A stretch of 64,000 nucleotides of DNA from Flavobacterium humidisoli (GCF_023272795.1 NZ_CP096829.1:4464001-4528000); one strand, 5' to 3'; counted from the first letter of the stretch, positions 17,908-26,890 are shown. Made by a program: numbers and translations. Notes: a model not told the origin generated them from the sequence alone.

Positions 17908-17946
17908 CAAAGGTATCTTTGTACTTACTTTTATACAAGTACTTAC
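17908..17946. promoter_or_regulatory. Overlapping divergent promoters and HxlR operator candidate
   Basis: CAAAGGTATCTTTG (17908-17921) holds two face-to-face -7 boxes: TATCTTTG rightward and TACCTTTG leftward, sharing their TA. The leftward promoter has TTG at 17938-17936 with a 20-bp spacer. GTACTT/AAGTAC (17921-17926, 17937-17942) is an inverted repeat with a 10-nt spacer, also readable as a direct repeat of GTACTTAC. It overlaps both promoters and is the likely binding site of the adjacent HxlR protein. Confidence 0.65.
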
Positions 17947-17961
17947 CCTAAAGTATGTATC

Positions 17962-18327
17962 ATGACAGCAATTAAAGAATCGTCTACTATTCAGGAAAAC
18001 AAGCAGTATGCGTTGGAAAAATGCCCTGTAACCTTTGTTATGGAGAAAATTGGAGGCTACTGGAAACCTATTATTTTATATCATTTATCGACTGGAGATA
18101 AACGTTACAGCGAATTGAAAAGAGCAATTCCGGCTGTGACAGAAAAAATGCTTATTCAGCATTTAAAACAATTAGAAGCAGATGGATTGGTCATTCGTGA
18201 GGCAAAACCTGTTGTTCCACCATTTGTAACTTATAAATTAAGCCATGCAGGAACTGGCTTAATGCCTGTTATTGATGCCATGGCTTCTTGGGCTTTTAAA
18301 GTAAAAGACGGCGTCTATAGCATTTAA
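17962..18327 (+). CDS. HxlR-family winged-helix transcriptional regulator
   Basis: A 121-aa protein with the HxlR signature: CPVTFVMEKIGGYWKPIILYHL, then RYSELKRAIPAVTEKMLIQHLKQLEADGLVIRE (wing helices) and PPFVTYKLSHAG. These dimeric regulators repress neighbouring redox genes and often sense electrophiles through a cysteine; Cys21 in the KCPVTFV segment is in the usual place. ATG 17962 was chosen because the in-frame extension to 17887 would cover the -7 box and operator. The 3' end of this gene is duplicated about 1.1 kb downstream. Confidence 0.9.
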   Translation: MTAIKESSTIQENKQYALEKCPVTFVMEKIGGYWKPIILYHLSTGDKRYSELKRAIPAVTEKMLIQHLKQLEADGLVIREAKPVVPPFVTYKLSHAGTGLMPVIDAMASWAFKVKDGVYSI

Positions 18328-18333
18328 TAGATA
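18292..18333 (+). repeat. 42-bp direct repeat, left copy (HxlR 3' end)
   Basis: The last codons of the HxlR gene plus a few bases past the stop recur at 19380-19421 with 40 of 42 identities. The right copy is followed by a terminator half that is missing here, as if DNA had been inserted into the gene's 3' end. Confidence 0.8.
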
Positions 18334-18375
18334 GCATATTAAGGAAGCAAACACTGTAATTGATAAAACTTGACA

Positions 18376-18412
18376 TAAAAAAACACCATTTGTAAGGAAT
18401 GAATGATGTTTT
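18376..18412 (-). terminator. Terminator of the 18414-19178 gene
   Basis: Stem AAAACACCATT/AATGATGTTTT (18380-18390, 18402-18412, one mismatch), followed on the minus strand by a T7 run. Confidence 0.55.
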
Positions 18413-18413
18413 A

Positions 18414-19178
18414 TTAAATCGCTACTTCTTTGTATTTACCACTTTCAAGGTATTCTATAACTTTTATAAGGTTCTCATAGTACGTAAGTAAATCATTACG
18501 TCCATTCTGGATAGCGTTATATATTCTTGTTTTATACATTTTAGTAAACTCATCATATCTTTTATTATTGTTGCATAATTTCATTATAATAATGGCTTTA
18601 AAAAAAGGCTCTTTAAAAAAATATTTACTCCAATTTGTCCAATCATATTTCTCCAATATTTTATCATTTAAATCTTGTATGGTAAGAAAATTATCAAAAA
18701 AAGTTAAATGATGTTTCTGGATATAAGCATTCATATTACTAACTGCTTCTGTGATATTGCTTAAAACCATTTGACCGTTTTCAAATACCTTTTCATGAGT
18801 CAATTCGTTTGGAGAGTTAATGGCAGGTTTCATTACATTTGCTAACGTATCTTCGCAATATAAAATAAATTCCAATGAATCACCGAAACTTCCATAAGTA
18901 CGGGAGTTTGGCAAAATTGCATCTAAAATTTTTTCAACTGATTTAAAACTTACATAAGATGCGATATCTTCTTTACACACTGTAATAGGGTCTAAATTAT
19001 GGAGATTATAGCCAAAACCATAATTTATAGCATCGTATTTATCTTCCGTTTCTCTATAAAACACACCTCTATTGCAATCCTGCATATATTCTAAATGTTG
19101 GAAACCTAATTTTATAAGATTGATATCTTTCAAAATCAGTTTCTCAATCTGTTCGAATTTTTCCTTATCTATTATCAA
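18414..19178 (-). CDS. Hypothetical protein of unknown function (cargo-like)
   Basis: A 254-aa protein I do not recognise. It is soluble, without signal peptide or membrane helix, and predicted mostly helical, rich in Lys, Asn, Ile and Tyr. A motif-like stretch NLHNLDPITVCKEDI lies in the first third and a helical C-terminal repeat-like region ends with LIKVIEYLESGKYKE. Its base composition is more AT-rich than its neighbours. It lies alone, antisense to the HxlR gene, between two copies of the HxlR 3' end, which suggests it arrived as a small inserted segment. A defence or toxin role is possible for such cargo but nothing here shows it. Confidence 0.7.
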   Translation of the reverse strand: MIIDKEKFEQIEKLILKDINLIKLGFQHLEYMQDCNRGVFYRETEDKYDAINYGFGYNLHNLDPITVCKEDIASYVSFKSVEKILDAILPNSRTYGSFGDSLEFILYCEDTLANVMKPAINSPNELTHEKVFENGQMVLSNITEAVSNMNAYIQKHHLTFFDNFLTIQDLNDKILEKYDWTNWSKYFFKEPFFKAIIIMKLCNNNKRYDEFTKMYKTRIYNAIQNGRNDLLTYYENLIKVIEYLESGKYKEVAI

Positions 19179-19379
19179 ATGTTAATTGGATTTTTAGTTT
19201 GTATTTTATAATGCTATTCAGAGTCCTTGTAAAAAAGATTCTTCTTTTTTTGAACGAAGAATAAATATGCTTTATAATTTTATTCAAAAATAAATCAAAA
19301 ATATAAATATAAAAAAAGCTTCGGATTTCCTTGAAACTTTTTGTCTAAAAAAGAAGCAACAGCACTCGAACCAAATTAT
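19179..19379. other. Gene-free part of the inserted segment
   Basis: AT-rich sequence before the right 42-bp repeat. The last bases before it stay in frame with that repeat and could encode KEATALEPNYAFKMKDGVYSI, perhaps a remnant of a second HxlR 3' end. No gene supported. Confidence 0.45.
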
Positions 19380-19432
19380 GCTTTTAAAATGAAAGACGGC
19401 GTCTATAGCATTTAATAGATACCGTCTTTTTT
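19380..19432 (+). repeat. 42-bp direct repeat, right copy, plus terminator
   Basis: Copy of 18292-18333 with two mismatches, followed directly by CCGTCTTTTTT. That pairs with AAAGACGG inside the repeat (19392-19399/19422-19429) to make an intrinsic terminator. This looks like the original 3' boundary and terminator of the HxlR gene. Confidence 0.75.
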
Positions 19433-19482
19433 CAAGCAACAAAAACTAATTAACTTATTTTTTAATTGAAAACTACTCTGTT

Positions 19483-20436
19483 TTAATTTTGTTTAATAAA
19501 AATGAGAGCTTCTTTGTAATTGGCTATTTCTATTAATGCATTAAAAATATATTTAGCCACTAATGCTCCTCCTTCTGAATTAATTAATTCAATATCATCG
19601 TCTGGCGTATGGTACTGTGGATGTCCACCTGTATGAAATCCAACTGCCGAAATCGATTCTTTGTAGAAAGAAACATGATCAGAGCCGCCAACATCGCCAG
19701 CAAATACGATCGGATTTAATCCACTGTTTTCCTGCAGTTTTTTCATTAATTCTACTCCGTTCGGAAAAGTTCCTGCCCCACCCATATAAAGCTCTTTTTT
19801 CTCATTTAATCTTCCGACCATATCCATATTGAGCATCACTTTTACAGCTTCTTTTGGAACTGGAAGATGATTAATGAAATACTTTGAACCCAACAATCCT
19901 TCTTCTTCTCCGCTAAAAGAAATAAAAATGATGCTTCGTTTTGGTTTTATTTTTTGTTTTGAAATTTCTTCTAAAATGCACAGTAAAGCCGAAACGCCAG
20001 AAGCATTATCATCTGCTCCATTATGAATGGCAAAAGCTTCTTTCTTTTTACTTCCAGAACCTTGTCCACCCCAGCCCCAGTGATCATAATGTGCCCCAAT
20101 TACAATGTATTCGTTCTTTAAAGTAGAATCTGAACCTTCGATATAGCCTACAACATTTTGCGTAGCCACACTATCCGATTTCATTTTATTGATTCCTTCT
20201 TTAACAAAAAGTTTGAAAGGCTGATAATAAGAATTACCGAATTCTTTTAAACCATACTTTTTAAAATACTTCTCAATATAAGTTGTTGCTTTATTATTCC
20301 CTTTTGTTCCTGGGAAACGTCCTTCTAATTGATCTGATGAAAGATATTTGTCATGTTTGTAAAAGGTCTCCGCTTTTTGGGCATTCACGAAAGTGCAGCA
20401 AAAAATTACGGCCGTAAAAAAAAGTTTTAATTTCAT
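19483..20436 (-). CDS. Secreted M28-family zinc peptidase
   Basis: A 317-aa exported protein (signal peptide ending VNAQ) of the M28 aminopeptidase family. The two-zinc ligands are visible: His116/Asp118 in GAHYDHWG, Asp142 in NGADDNASG, the catalytic Glu pair in FSGEEEG (177-178), Asp205 in NMDMVGR, and a late His in GGHPQYHTPDDD. It would remove N-terminal residues from peptides in the periplasm. It is the last gene downstream of susC-susD-sialidase but separated by a 340-bp repeat region, so co-transcription is uncertain. In this locus it could trim glycopeptides. Confidence 0.88.
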   Translation of the reverse strand: MKLKLFFTAVIFCCTFVNAQKAETFYKHDKYLSSDQLEGRFPGTKGNNKATTYIEKYFKKYGLKEFGNSYYQPFKLFVKEGINKMKSDSVATQNVVGYIEGSDSTLKNEYIVIGAHYDHWGWGGQGSGSKKKEAFAIHNGADDNASGVSALLCILEEISKQKIKPKRSIIFISFSGEEEGLLGSKYFINHLPVPKEAVKVMLNMDMVGRLNEKKELYMGGAGTFPNGVELMKKLQENSGLNPIVFAGDVGGSDHVSFYKESISAVGFHTGGHPQYHTPDDDIELINSEGGALVAKYIFNALIEIANYKEALIFIKQN

Positions 20437-20454
20437 AATTGGTTAGCTATAGAA

Positions 20455-20766
20455 TGGAACGCGGATGACACGGATTTGCTTTGCAAAGACGCGGATTTTT
20501 ACTGATTTAAAATATTTTTTTTAACACATAGAAATATAGCTTTTCTAAACCTAAAAAAAGGCGTTTCACTAACATTAAATCACATAGCTATGTGTTAAAG
20601 CTTGCTTTTTTTGCAATCTTAAACAGAGATAATAAAATCTATGTTTCTATGTGTTAAAAATTAAACTCTTATTGAATCTCACCCAACGGTTAACCATCAC
20701 TATGTTTTATAAATCTGTGTTTATCCGCGTCTTTGCAAAGCGAATCTGTTTTATCTGCGTGCCATT
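20455..20766. repeat. Nested palindromic repeat region
   Basis: Outer arms (20455-20508 and 20711-20766) are imperfect inverted repeats built around GCGGAT…TTTGCAAAG…CGCGGAT. Inside sits a second element, 20518-20660, with perfect 17-bp terminal inverted repeats TTTTTAACACATAGAAA/TTTCTATGTGTTAAAAA. It shares its ends and the phrase GGCGTTTCACT with an element at 42323-42505. It fills the whole gap between the sialidase-like and M28 genes and holds no gene. Confidence 0.8.
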
Positions 20767-20776
20767 AATTAAAGTC

Positions 20777-21823
20777 TTATAAATCGAAAGAGGTATGTTT
20801 GATATATTTTCGATCATAAGTATACAAAACGTGTATTTTCTTGTCGGTGGTTTGAATTATGGCTGGATAGCTGAATTCTCCTTTTTCTTGTTTTTCCAAA
20901 TCGAATAATTTAGTCCATTTTAAACCGTCTTTAGAATATTCAACATCCAAAATATTTCTTCCGTTAAACCAGTCTTTTCCAATTGGAAGTGGATTATTTA
21001 CCAATAAAAATGTGTTTTTGTCTACTGTTAAAGCATCAATACCAGAATTGGAATTGATGACATTTATCGTATTGGTTCTAATCCAGCTTTTCCCGTTGTC
21101 TCCCGACCAGCTCGCAACTATTTTATTGTGTTTACTGCGAGACAGCATCTGGATATCACTCTTACTATGAATTAAAAATGTTGGCTGAATGATATCAAAG
21201 TTCTGATTGTTTTCTACTTCTATTTTCTTCCAAGAATCTGTCGCTTCTGCATATTCTTCAACATGCACACGCCATTGATCTGTGTTTACACTTTCTGTAC
21301 TGCTTCCGCATAAAATTACGCCTGGAGTAGTTTCGATTGGTTTATTTCGAATTGGACCTAAAATTCCGTCTGGAAGATATTTTGGTTCTCCCCAGATTGT
21401 TCCGTTATCTTTCGAAACAATCATAGCGCCAAACCATTCTCTCGGATTTTTTCCAATTTTATAAAACAAATACAAATTCTCGCTCTTACTTTTAAACAAA
21501 ACCGGATTCCAGCACGGAAGTGTGTCTCCATTTTTAATTAATGGCTGAATCAGTTCTTTAGGCGCAGACCATTTTTTGTCTTTATAAGCCGAAATATAAA
21601 TGCCAACATCTTTTGCTCCTTCATATTTTCCACCAAACCAAGCGGCTAAAATCTCGTTGGGTTTGTATTCAACCAAAGTTGAAGCATGGCTGTTTGTGGT
21701 AACTGGCGGATCTGCAATATAACTGCTTTCAATATTTACTGCTTTCATTTGTGCATGTATTGCATTATTTGAAAATAAAAATACTGCAAAAATGATAGCG
21801 GTAGTTTTTAATTTAAAATTCAT
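20777..21823 (-). CDS. Sialidase-like (BNR-repeat) secreted protein
   Basis: A 348-aa exported protein (signal peptide ending IHAQ) with the sialidase six-blade propeller pattern. Three Asp boxes are visible: SKDNGTIWGEP, SGDNGKSWIRT and SKDGLKWTKL. Conserved NSHASTLVEY and GAKDVGIYISAYKDKKWSAP blocks near the N-terminus match BNR-2 proteins annotated as exo-alpha-sialidases. The family also covers enzymes on other acidic sugars, so removal of sialic acid from glycans is a good but unproven guess. It follows susD after a gap of about 170 bp and fits an early capping-sugar step in glycan breakdown. Confidence 0.8.
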   Translation of the reverse strand: MNFKLKTTAIIFAVFLFSNNAIHAQMKAVNIESSYIADPPVTTNSHASTLVEYKPNEILAAWFGGKYEGAKDVGIYISAYKDKKWSAPKELIQPLIKNGDTLPCWNPVLFKSKSENLYLFYKIGKNPREWFGAMIVSKDNGTIWGEPKYLPDGILGPIRNKPIETTPGVILCGSSTESVNTDQWRVHVEEYAEATDSWKKIEVENNQNFDIIQPTFLIHSKSDIQMLSRSKHNKIVASWSGDNGKSWIRTNTINVINSNSGIDALTVDKNTFLLVNNPLPIGKDWFNGRNILDVEYSKDGLKWTKLFDLEKQEKGEFSYPAIIQTTDKKIHVLYTYDRKYIKHTSFDL

Positions 21824-21997
21824 TGTTTATTTTTTTTGCATTCTTTAAAATCTTTTGACACAGATTAAAACAGTACCTAAGAAACTTAGAACCTTAGAAC
21901 CTTAGAATCTTAGACACTTGATAAAAAAACAAAAGGAGAGTTACCTCTCCTTCTGCTCAAGTAACAAATCGATTGATCTTTTACTTTACCAAATTAA

Positions 21998-23584
21998 TTA
22001 TTTTGTGTCCCACCAAAGTCTTGTTCCACCTGAATCTGGACCTCCTAATTTAGAAACTCCGTCATCTACAGCTGCTTTGTTTGATGAGTACTCATTTGTA
22101 GTGTAAATAATTCTTTTCATCAAAGATTTACCAACTCCAGCATCTGGATTATCAGTGTTTAAAACTGGATAGATTACTTTAGCATCGCTTCTACGTAAAT
22201 CTGCCCAAGCTTCCCAAGATTCTGGAAAAATGGCTAAGTATTTCTGAACTGCAATTTGAGTTCTTTGATCAGCAGTAGATGCAGACCAAGCCACTGGCAA
22301 TTTAACTGGAATATCTTGTAAATCTAAAGTTGGATATAAAGTCAAAATGTTTGGCAATGTTGGCAATGAAGTTCCGTTGATGTAAGCATTAACAGCAGTT
22401 GCATCAACAATTCCCCATTGTGCAAGAGATAATCTAATACCTGTTTCATACAAAGTTTTAGCATCTCCGCCCATATTCCATCCATTTAAAGCTCCTTCTG
22501 CTCTACTTAAGTAGTTTTCAGAAGCCATAAAGATCTCGATGTTTTTAGTTTCGCTAAGTGTATTAGCGGCACCGTTTCCTAAAACATCGTTGTTAAATTT
22601 AGAGAACTCTGTAGTTCCAAATTGATCTTCTAAACCTCCAACTGGATTTCCTCTATAAGCTCCCGTAGCAACTGGCGCAAACCATTTAGATAAACGCGGA
22701 TCGTTGTAACCTACTAAGATACTTTCCATAGAAGATGTCATAACGTAACCCCAGCTGTTTACAATCATATTTAAATTGTTTGGCGTAATGTTACTTGCTT
22801 TAAAGAAAGCGCTTTGATCATTTGTTTGCATTACTCCAGCAGCTACTGCAGCTTCAGCTTGAGTTTTTGCATTTGCAGGTTCTTTATCCGAAATTCTTAA
22901 GGCCAAACGTAATCTCATACTGTTTCCGAAGATTCTCCATTTGTCAACACTTCCTGAATAAACTCTATCATTTGGGGCAAGAGAGGCAACCGAAGTTACA
23001 GAAGTTGAAGCTAATGTTGCATTTGCTTCATCTAATAGTTTAAAGAAATCTGCATAAATAAATTCTACGCTGTCGTAAGGAACTTTATCTTTTCCGTTAC
23101 CTGCTTCAGTATAAGGAATTGGTCCGTAAGCATCAACCATTTGGTTGTACATGAAAACTTTCCAGATCTTTAAGATTGCAGTAGCTTCTGCGTTTCCTTC
23201 AGATGCTTTAATAGCATTTGATAAAGCTGGAGCAGCAACGGTGTAAAATCTTGTCCATCCTCTACCTTCGTATCCATTAACAAAAGCATTTCTTTCTGTT
23301 CCATATCCACAGTTTAAATAGTGAATAAAAGTTGAAGATAGAATACCTGTTGCAATACCCCAAGTACCTTGATCGTCTACTCCTGGTGATGAATAAGAAC
23401 CATTGTGTATACCTGCGTATAATGCCGAAGCAAATGCAGGACCAGCTAATGTAGCATCTAACTGATCTTCAGTTAATGAATTAGGATCTTTGTTTATTTC
23501 ATCAAAATCGCCGGTGCAGCTTGATAAAATCGAAACTGCCATTAATGCAACTCCTAATGTTTTTATTTTAAAACTATATTTCAT
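21998..23584 (-). CDS. SusD/RagB-family surface glycan-binding lipoprotein
   Basis: A 528-aa lipoprotein with lipobox ILSSC (Cys23) followed by TGDFDEINKDPN, the conserved beginning of SusD-like proteins (SusD-like-2 group). Helical TPR-type segments follow, with typical phrases SRAEGALNGWNMGGDAKTLYETGI and KYLAIFPESWEAWADLRR. SusD caps the SusC channel and delivers glycans on the cell surface. It lies 16 bp downstream of the SusC gene, as in nearly all such pairs. The ligand is inferred from the locus to be an N-glycan or glycopeptide. Confidence 0.93.
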   Translation of the reverse strand: MKYSFKIKTLGVALMAVSILSSCTGDFDEINKDPNSLTEDQLDATLAGPAFASALYAGIHNGSYSSPGVDDQGTWGIATGILSSTFIHYLNCGYGTERNAFVNGYEGRGWTRFYTVAAPALSNAIKASEGNAEATAILKIWKVFMYNQMVDAYGPIPYTEAGNGKDKVPYDSVEFIYADFFKLLDEANATLASTSVTSVASLAPNDRVYSGSVDKWRIFGNSMRLRLALRISDKEPANAKTQAEAAVAAGVMQTNDQSAFFKASNITPNNLNMIVNSWGYVMTSSMESILVGYNDPRLSKWFAPVATGAYRGNPVGGLEDQFGTTEFSKFNNDVLGNGAANTLSETKNIEIFMASENYLSRAEGALNGWNMGGDAKTLYETGIRLSLAQWGIVDATAVNAYINGTSLPTLPNILTLYPTLDLQDIPVKLPVAWSASTADQRTQIAVQKYLAIFPESWEAWADLRRSDAKVIYPVLNTDNPDAGVGKSLMKRIIYTTNEYSSNKAAVDDGVSKLGGPDSGGTRLWWDTK

Positions 23585-23600
23585 GATGTCTCTTTTTTAA

Positions 23601-26600
23601 TTAAAATCCAAATTTAACATTCACTCCATAATCTCTCGTTGATGGAATGTTGAAAGATTCTATACCTTGTAAGTTACCTGTACCTGCTCCTGCTTCTGGA
23701 TCAAAGTACTTAGCTTTGTTTAAGAAGAAGAACAAGTTTCTACCTACTAATGAGAAATCGATGCTTGTAAATCCTGAGTTGCCTAATAAACGTTTTGGCA
23801 TTGAATAACCAAAAACAAGCTCTCTTAATCTGATGTTTGTAGCATCATAAACGAATGGCTCTGCAATTGGAGTTCTTTGACCGATTGCTGTCCAATATTG
23901 TTCAGCATTGATGCTTGTTGTGTTTGGAGTATAAGTTCCGTTTCCGTTATCTACAACACCATCAACAATGATTCCGCCATTTCTTCCTGCCAAAGTAATA
24001 TCACTTACCCCTAAACCAGCTTGTCTCGCTTGAGTGTATGAAATAACTTCACCACCAATTCTAAAGTCAACTAAGAAGCTTAAAGAGAAATCTTTGTATT
24101 TGAAGTTATTTTTGAAACCTGCAGTCCAATCTGGATTAAAGTTACCAGCACGAACATCAAAACCATTTGTTGCCAATGGAATACCAGCACTGTTTACTAA
24201 AATTTCTCCAGCTTCATTTCTTTGGAAACCTTTGATGTATAAATCACCATATTCTCCACCTTTAACTACTTTACTTCTTACTAAACGTCCTTCACCGATT
24301 ACTAACTCATCACGTCCTTCAAAGATAGATTTTACTTTTGACTTATAAGAAGCGTAGTTTGCTGTAATATCCCAAGAAAAGTTTTCTGTTTGAACTGGCG
24401 TTGCAGTAAGCGTAAACTCAAAACCTTTATTTTCGATATCTCCACCGTTTACGATTGCTCTAGAATATCCAGAAGGCTCAGGAGTGTTGATGTAGAAAAT
24501 TTGGTTATTCGTTAACGTTTTAAAGTATGTGAAATCTAAACCTAAACGGTTATTGAAAAATCTAACATCAGCACCAAACTCAGAAGAAGAAGAAATCTCA
24601 GGTTTCAAGTTTGGATTTGCCTTAGTGTTTTGTCCGTATAACATACCACCATTACCTCCAATGTAAGAGAATCTCTGTTGTGTTTGATAAGGATCTGTAT
24701 CGTTACCAACTTGTGCATAAGAAGCTCTTAATTTTGCAAAACTAATTACTTCTGGTAATGTAAACATGTCAGAAAGAACAGCAGAAAGACCGAAAGATGG
24801 GTAGAAATAATCTTCTGGCAAAGTAGAAGACCAATCATTTCTAGCTGTTAAATCTAAGAATAAGTAGTTTCTGAAACCAATTTGACCAAATCCGTAAACA
24901 GAATTGATTCTTTTTTCTGAAGCTGTAGATGTAGATTGAACTGTTTGAACATTACTTAGGGCAAAGAAATTTCGTTTACTCAATACACCACCAGAATTTA
25001 AAGCTGAACTATTTTGTTGCAATGAACTCGCACCAGCATTAAGACCTATAGAGAAATCTCCAAATTTTTCATTGTAAGAAAGTAAAGCATCAATGTTTAA
25101 CTCGCTTACTGTTTCATAAGATTCACTGTATGAACCCATGTTGCTGTTGAAAGCTGCAGTTGCATATCTGTTTCTTACGTTTTTGTTTGTCATTTGATCC
25201 AAACCAGCTCTACCTTGTAAACTTAACGTTTTTGTAAATTCATATTTAAGAGAAGCTAAACCAATAAATCTATTTCTTTTATCTGTACGAGCGTCATCTC
25301 TTAAAGCAGACCAGAATGGGTTTCCTCCTGGAGCTCCAGTTTCGTCAAGGAAATAGTTAACTTGTCTTTGTCCTGCAGCATCGATATATTCGAAATCTTT
25401 GTAATCGTTGTAAGCGATACTACGAGGCAATAAATAAGCAGATGTTCCGATAGACTCTTCACCAGTTCTTAATAAGTTATCGATATCTTGAACGATGTAG
25501 TTTGTTTTAGCATCCAAAGTTAATTTGTCTGTAATTTTACTAGTCAATCTTAAGTTAAGATTGTGTCTGTCCATTTGGTTTCCGCCAACAATACCTTCAG
25601 CACGTGTGTTAGTGTAAGAGAAATATCCTTGCGCTTTTTCGTTACCAGCTGTAACTGTCAAAGTGTTTGCTAAGTTATATCCTGTTTTGTAGAAATCAAT
25701 AACGTTGTTTTTCTGTGGAGAATAGCTTTGTGTCGCTGGTCCTGCATAATTTGGATTACGAACTAACTGCCAAGCAGATACCTGACGCCCGTCTAAAGGT
25801 GCTCCCCAGCTTGAGCTTGAGTTAGAAACATAATTTCCATTTGTACCTTGTCCGTATTCGTTTTGTAAATTCATCAAGTTATAAGCAGAAGAAGCCATAA
25901 AGTTAGATGATAACGAAACTGAAGTTTTTCCAGATTTACCAGATTTAGTTGTAATTACGATTACACCATTTGATGCTCTAGATCCGTAAAGAGCTGCTGC
26001 AGATGGACCTTTCAAGACAGTCATCGAAGCAATATCTTCTGGGTTAATGTTAGAAATACCATCAGGCTGTGTAGTTCCTCCTGTATCAATATCAGGGTTT
26101 GTATTAGTTGTTCCGTTACTAATTGGCACACCATCCACAACATAAAGAGGCTGATTGTTTCCGTTAAGAGATCTGTTACCTCTTAAAGTAATTCTAGAAG
26201 AAGAACCAACACCATTTGAAGTAGTCGAGAAGTTAAGACCTGCCACTTTACCAGAAAGTGAGTTGGCAACGTTTAATGATCTAGCTTCAGAAAGTTCGTC
26301 TACAGAAACGTTTTGTGCAGAATACGTAATTGCTTTTTTCTCTCTTTTAATACCAAGAGCTGTAACCACTACCTCTCCTAATTGCTGCGTATCTGGACCT
26401 AAAGATACGTTAATTGTAGTTTGTGATCCAACAGCAACTTCTTTTGTAGAAGATCCTACATAAGTAAAAACTAAAACTGCTGATTGATTTGGAACGCTAA
26501 TGCTGTATTTACCATCAAAATCTGATGAAGCACTTGTTTTAGTTCCTTTAACAATAATATTTGCTCCAGGAATTGGAATTCCGCTTTGAGCATCTGTTAT

Positions 26601-26687
26601 CGTTCCTTTTACTGTTGTCTGCGCTTGTAGGCCTTGGAACCCAAAAAGGCATATGACAAACAGTAATTTTAGTACGCTTTTAATCAT
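23601..26687 (-). CDS. SusC/RagA-family TonB-linked outer-membrane transporter
   Basis: A 1028-aa outer-membrane transporter. After the signal peptide there is a carboxypeptidase-D-like domain (about 24-108, TVKGTITDAQSGIPIPGANI). Then come the TonB-box region with VVVTALGI, the plug with QPLYVVDGVPI and PSAAALYGSRASNGVIVITTKSG, and a large barrel ending DYGVNVKFGF. It imports oligosaccharides with its SusD partner using TonB energy. It is the first gene of its unit; its upstream region holds the locus-wide GACnRAnRACR element, a TAnnTTTA box and a separate GAAAACGTTTTC palindrome. Confidence 0.95.
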   Translation of the reverse strand: MIKSVLKLLFVICLFGFQGLQAQTTVKGTITDAQSGIPIPGANIIVKGTKTSASSDFDGKYSISVPNQSAVLVFTYVGSSTKEVAVGSQTTINVSLGPDTQQLGEVVVTALGIKREKKAITYSAQNVSVDELSEARSLNVANSLSGKVAGLNFSTTSNGVGSSSRITLRGNRSLNGNNQPLYVVDGVPISNGTTNTNPDIDTGGTTQPDGISNINPEDIASMTVLKGPSAAALYGSRASNGVIVITTKSGKSGKTSVSLSSNFMASSAYNLMNLQNEYGQGTNGNYVSNSSSSWGAPLDGRQVSAWQLVRNPNYAGPATQSYSPQKNNVIDFYKTGYNLANTLTVTAGNEKAQGYFSYTNTRAEGIVGGNQMDRHNLNLRLTSKITDKLTLDAKTNYIVQDIDNLLRTGEESIGTSAYLLPRSIAYNDYKDFEYIDAAGQRQVNYFLDETGAPGGNPFWSALRDDARTDKRNRFIGLASLKYEFTKTLSLQGRAGLDQMTNKNVRNRYATAAFNSNMGSYSESYETVSELNIDALLSYNEKFGDFSIGLNAGASSLQQNSSALNSGGVLSKRNFFALSNVQTVQSTSTASEKRINSVYGFGQIGFRNYLFLDLTARNDWSSTLPEDYFYPSFGLSAVLSDMFTLPEVISFAKLRASYAQVGNDTDPYQTQQRFSYIGGNGGMLYGQNTKANPNLKPEISSSSEFGADVRFFNNRLGLDFTYFKTLTNNQIFYINTPEPSGYSRAIVNGGDIENKGFEFTLTATPVQTENFSWDITANYASYKSKVKSIFEGRDELVIGEGRLVRSKVVKGGEYGDLYIKGFQRNEAGEILVNSAGIPLATNGFDVRAGNFNPDWTAGFKNNFKYKDFSLSFLVDFRIGGEVISYTQARQAGLGVSDITLAGRNGGIIVDGVVDNGNGTYTPNTTSINAEQYWTAIGQRTPIAEPFVYDATNIRLRELVFGYSMPKRLLGNSGFTSIDFSLVGRNLFFFLNKAKYFDPEAGAGTGNLQGIESFNIPSTRDYGVNVKFGF

Positions 26688-26718
26688 ATTAGTTGTTTTT
26701 TTAGAGTTAATAACATGT

Positions 26719-26768
26719 TAAACTTAAGAATACATTCTGTTAACAAAATATAATTTCGACAAATGACA
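26719..26768 (-). promoter_or_regulatory. Shared locus promoter element upstream of susC
   Basis: On the minus strand TGTCATTTGTC (26768-26758), a 31-bp gap, then TAAGTTTA (26726-26719), 31 bp before the start codon. The same arrangement precedes the second GH92, nagB and second GH29 genes. Confidence 0.6.
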
Positions 26769-26810
26769 ATTTTTCGCAGGTGTTGGTAAATCTTTGGTCA
26801 TTTATTGAAA

Positions 26811-26822
26811 GAAAACGTTTTC
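26811..26822. promoter_or_regulatory. LacI-type palindromic operator candidate
   Basis: GAAAACGTTTTC is a perfect 12-bp palindrome with a central CG, the form of LacI/GalR-family operators. It lies 124 bp upstream of the susC start. No LacI-family gene is in the window. Confidence 0.5.
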
Positions 26823-26845
26823 ATTTGTAATCCTACTCTGCCTTA

Positions 26846-26890
26846 TAAAAAAGGCCAAAATCTATTAATCTAATAGATTTTGACCTTTTT
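26846..26890 (-). terminator. Terminator ending the GH3-side operon
   Basis: A stem of about 20 bp, AAGGCCAAAATCTATTA/TAATAGATTTTGACCTT with one mismatch, with T runs at both outer ends. On the minus strand it follows the GH3 gene and separates it from the susC unit. Confidence 0.85.
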
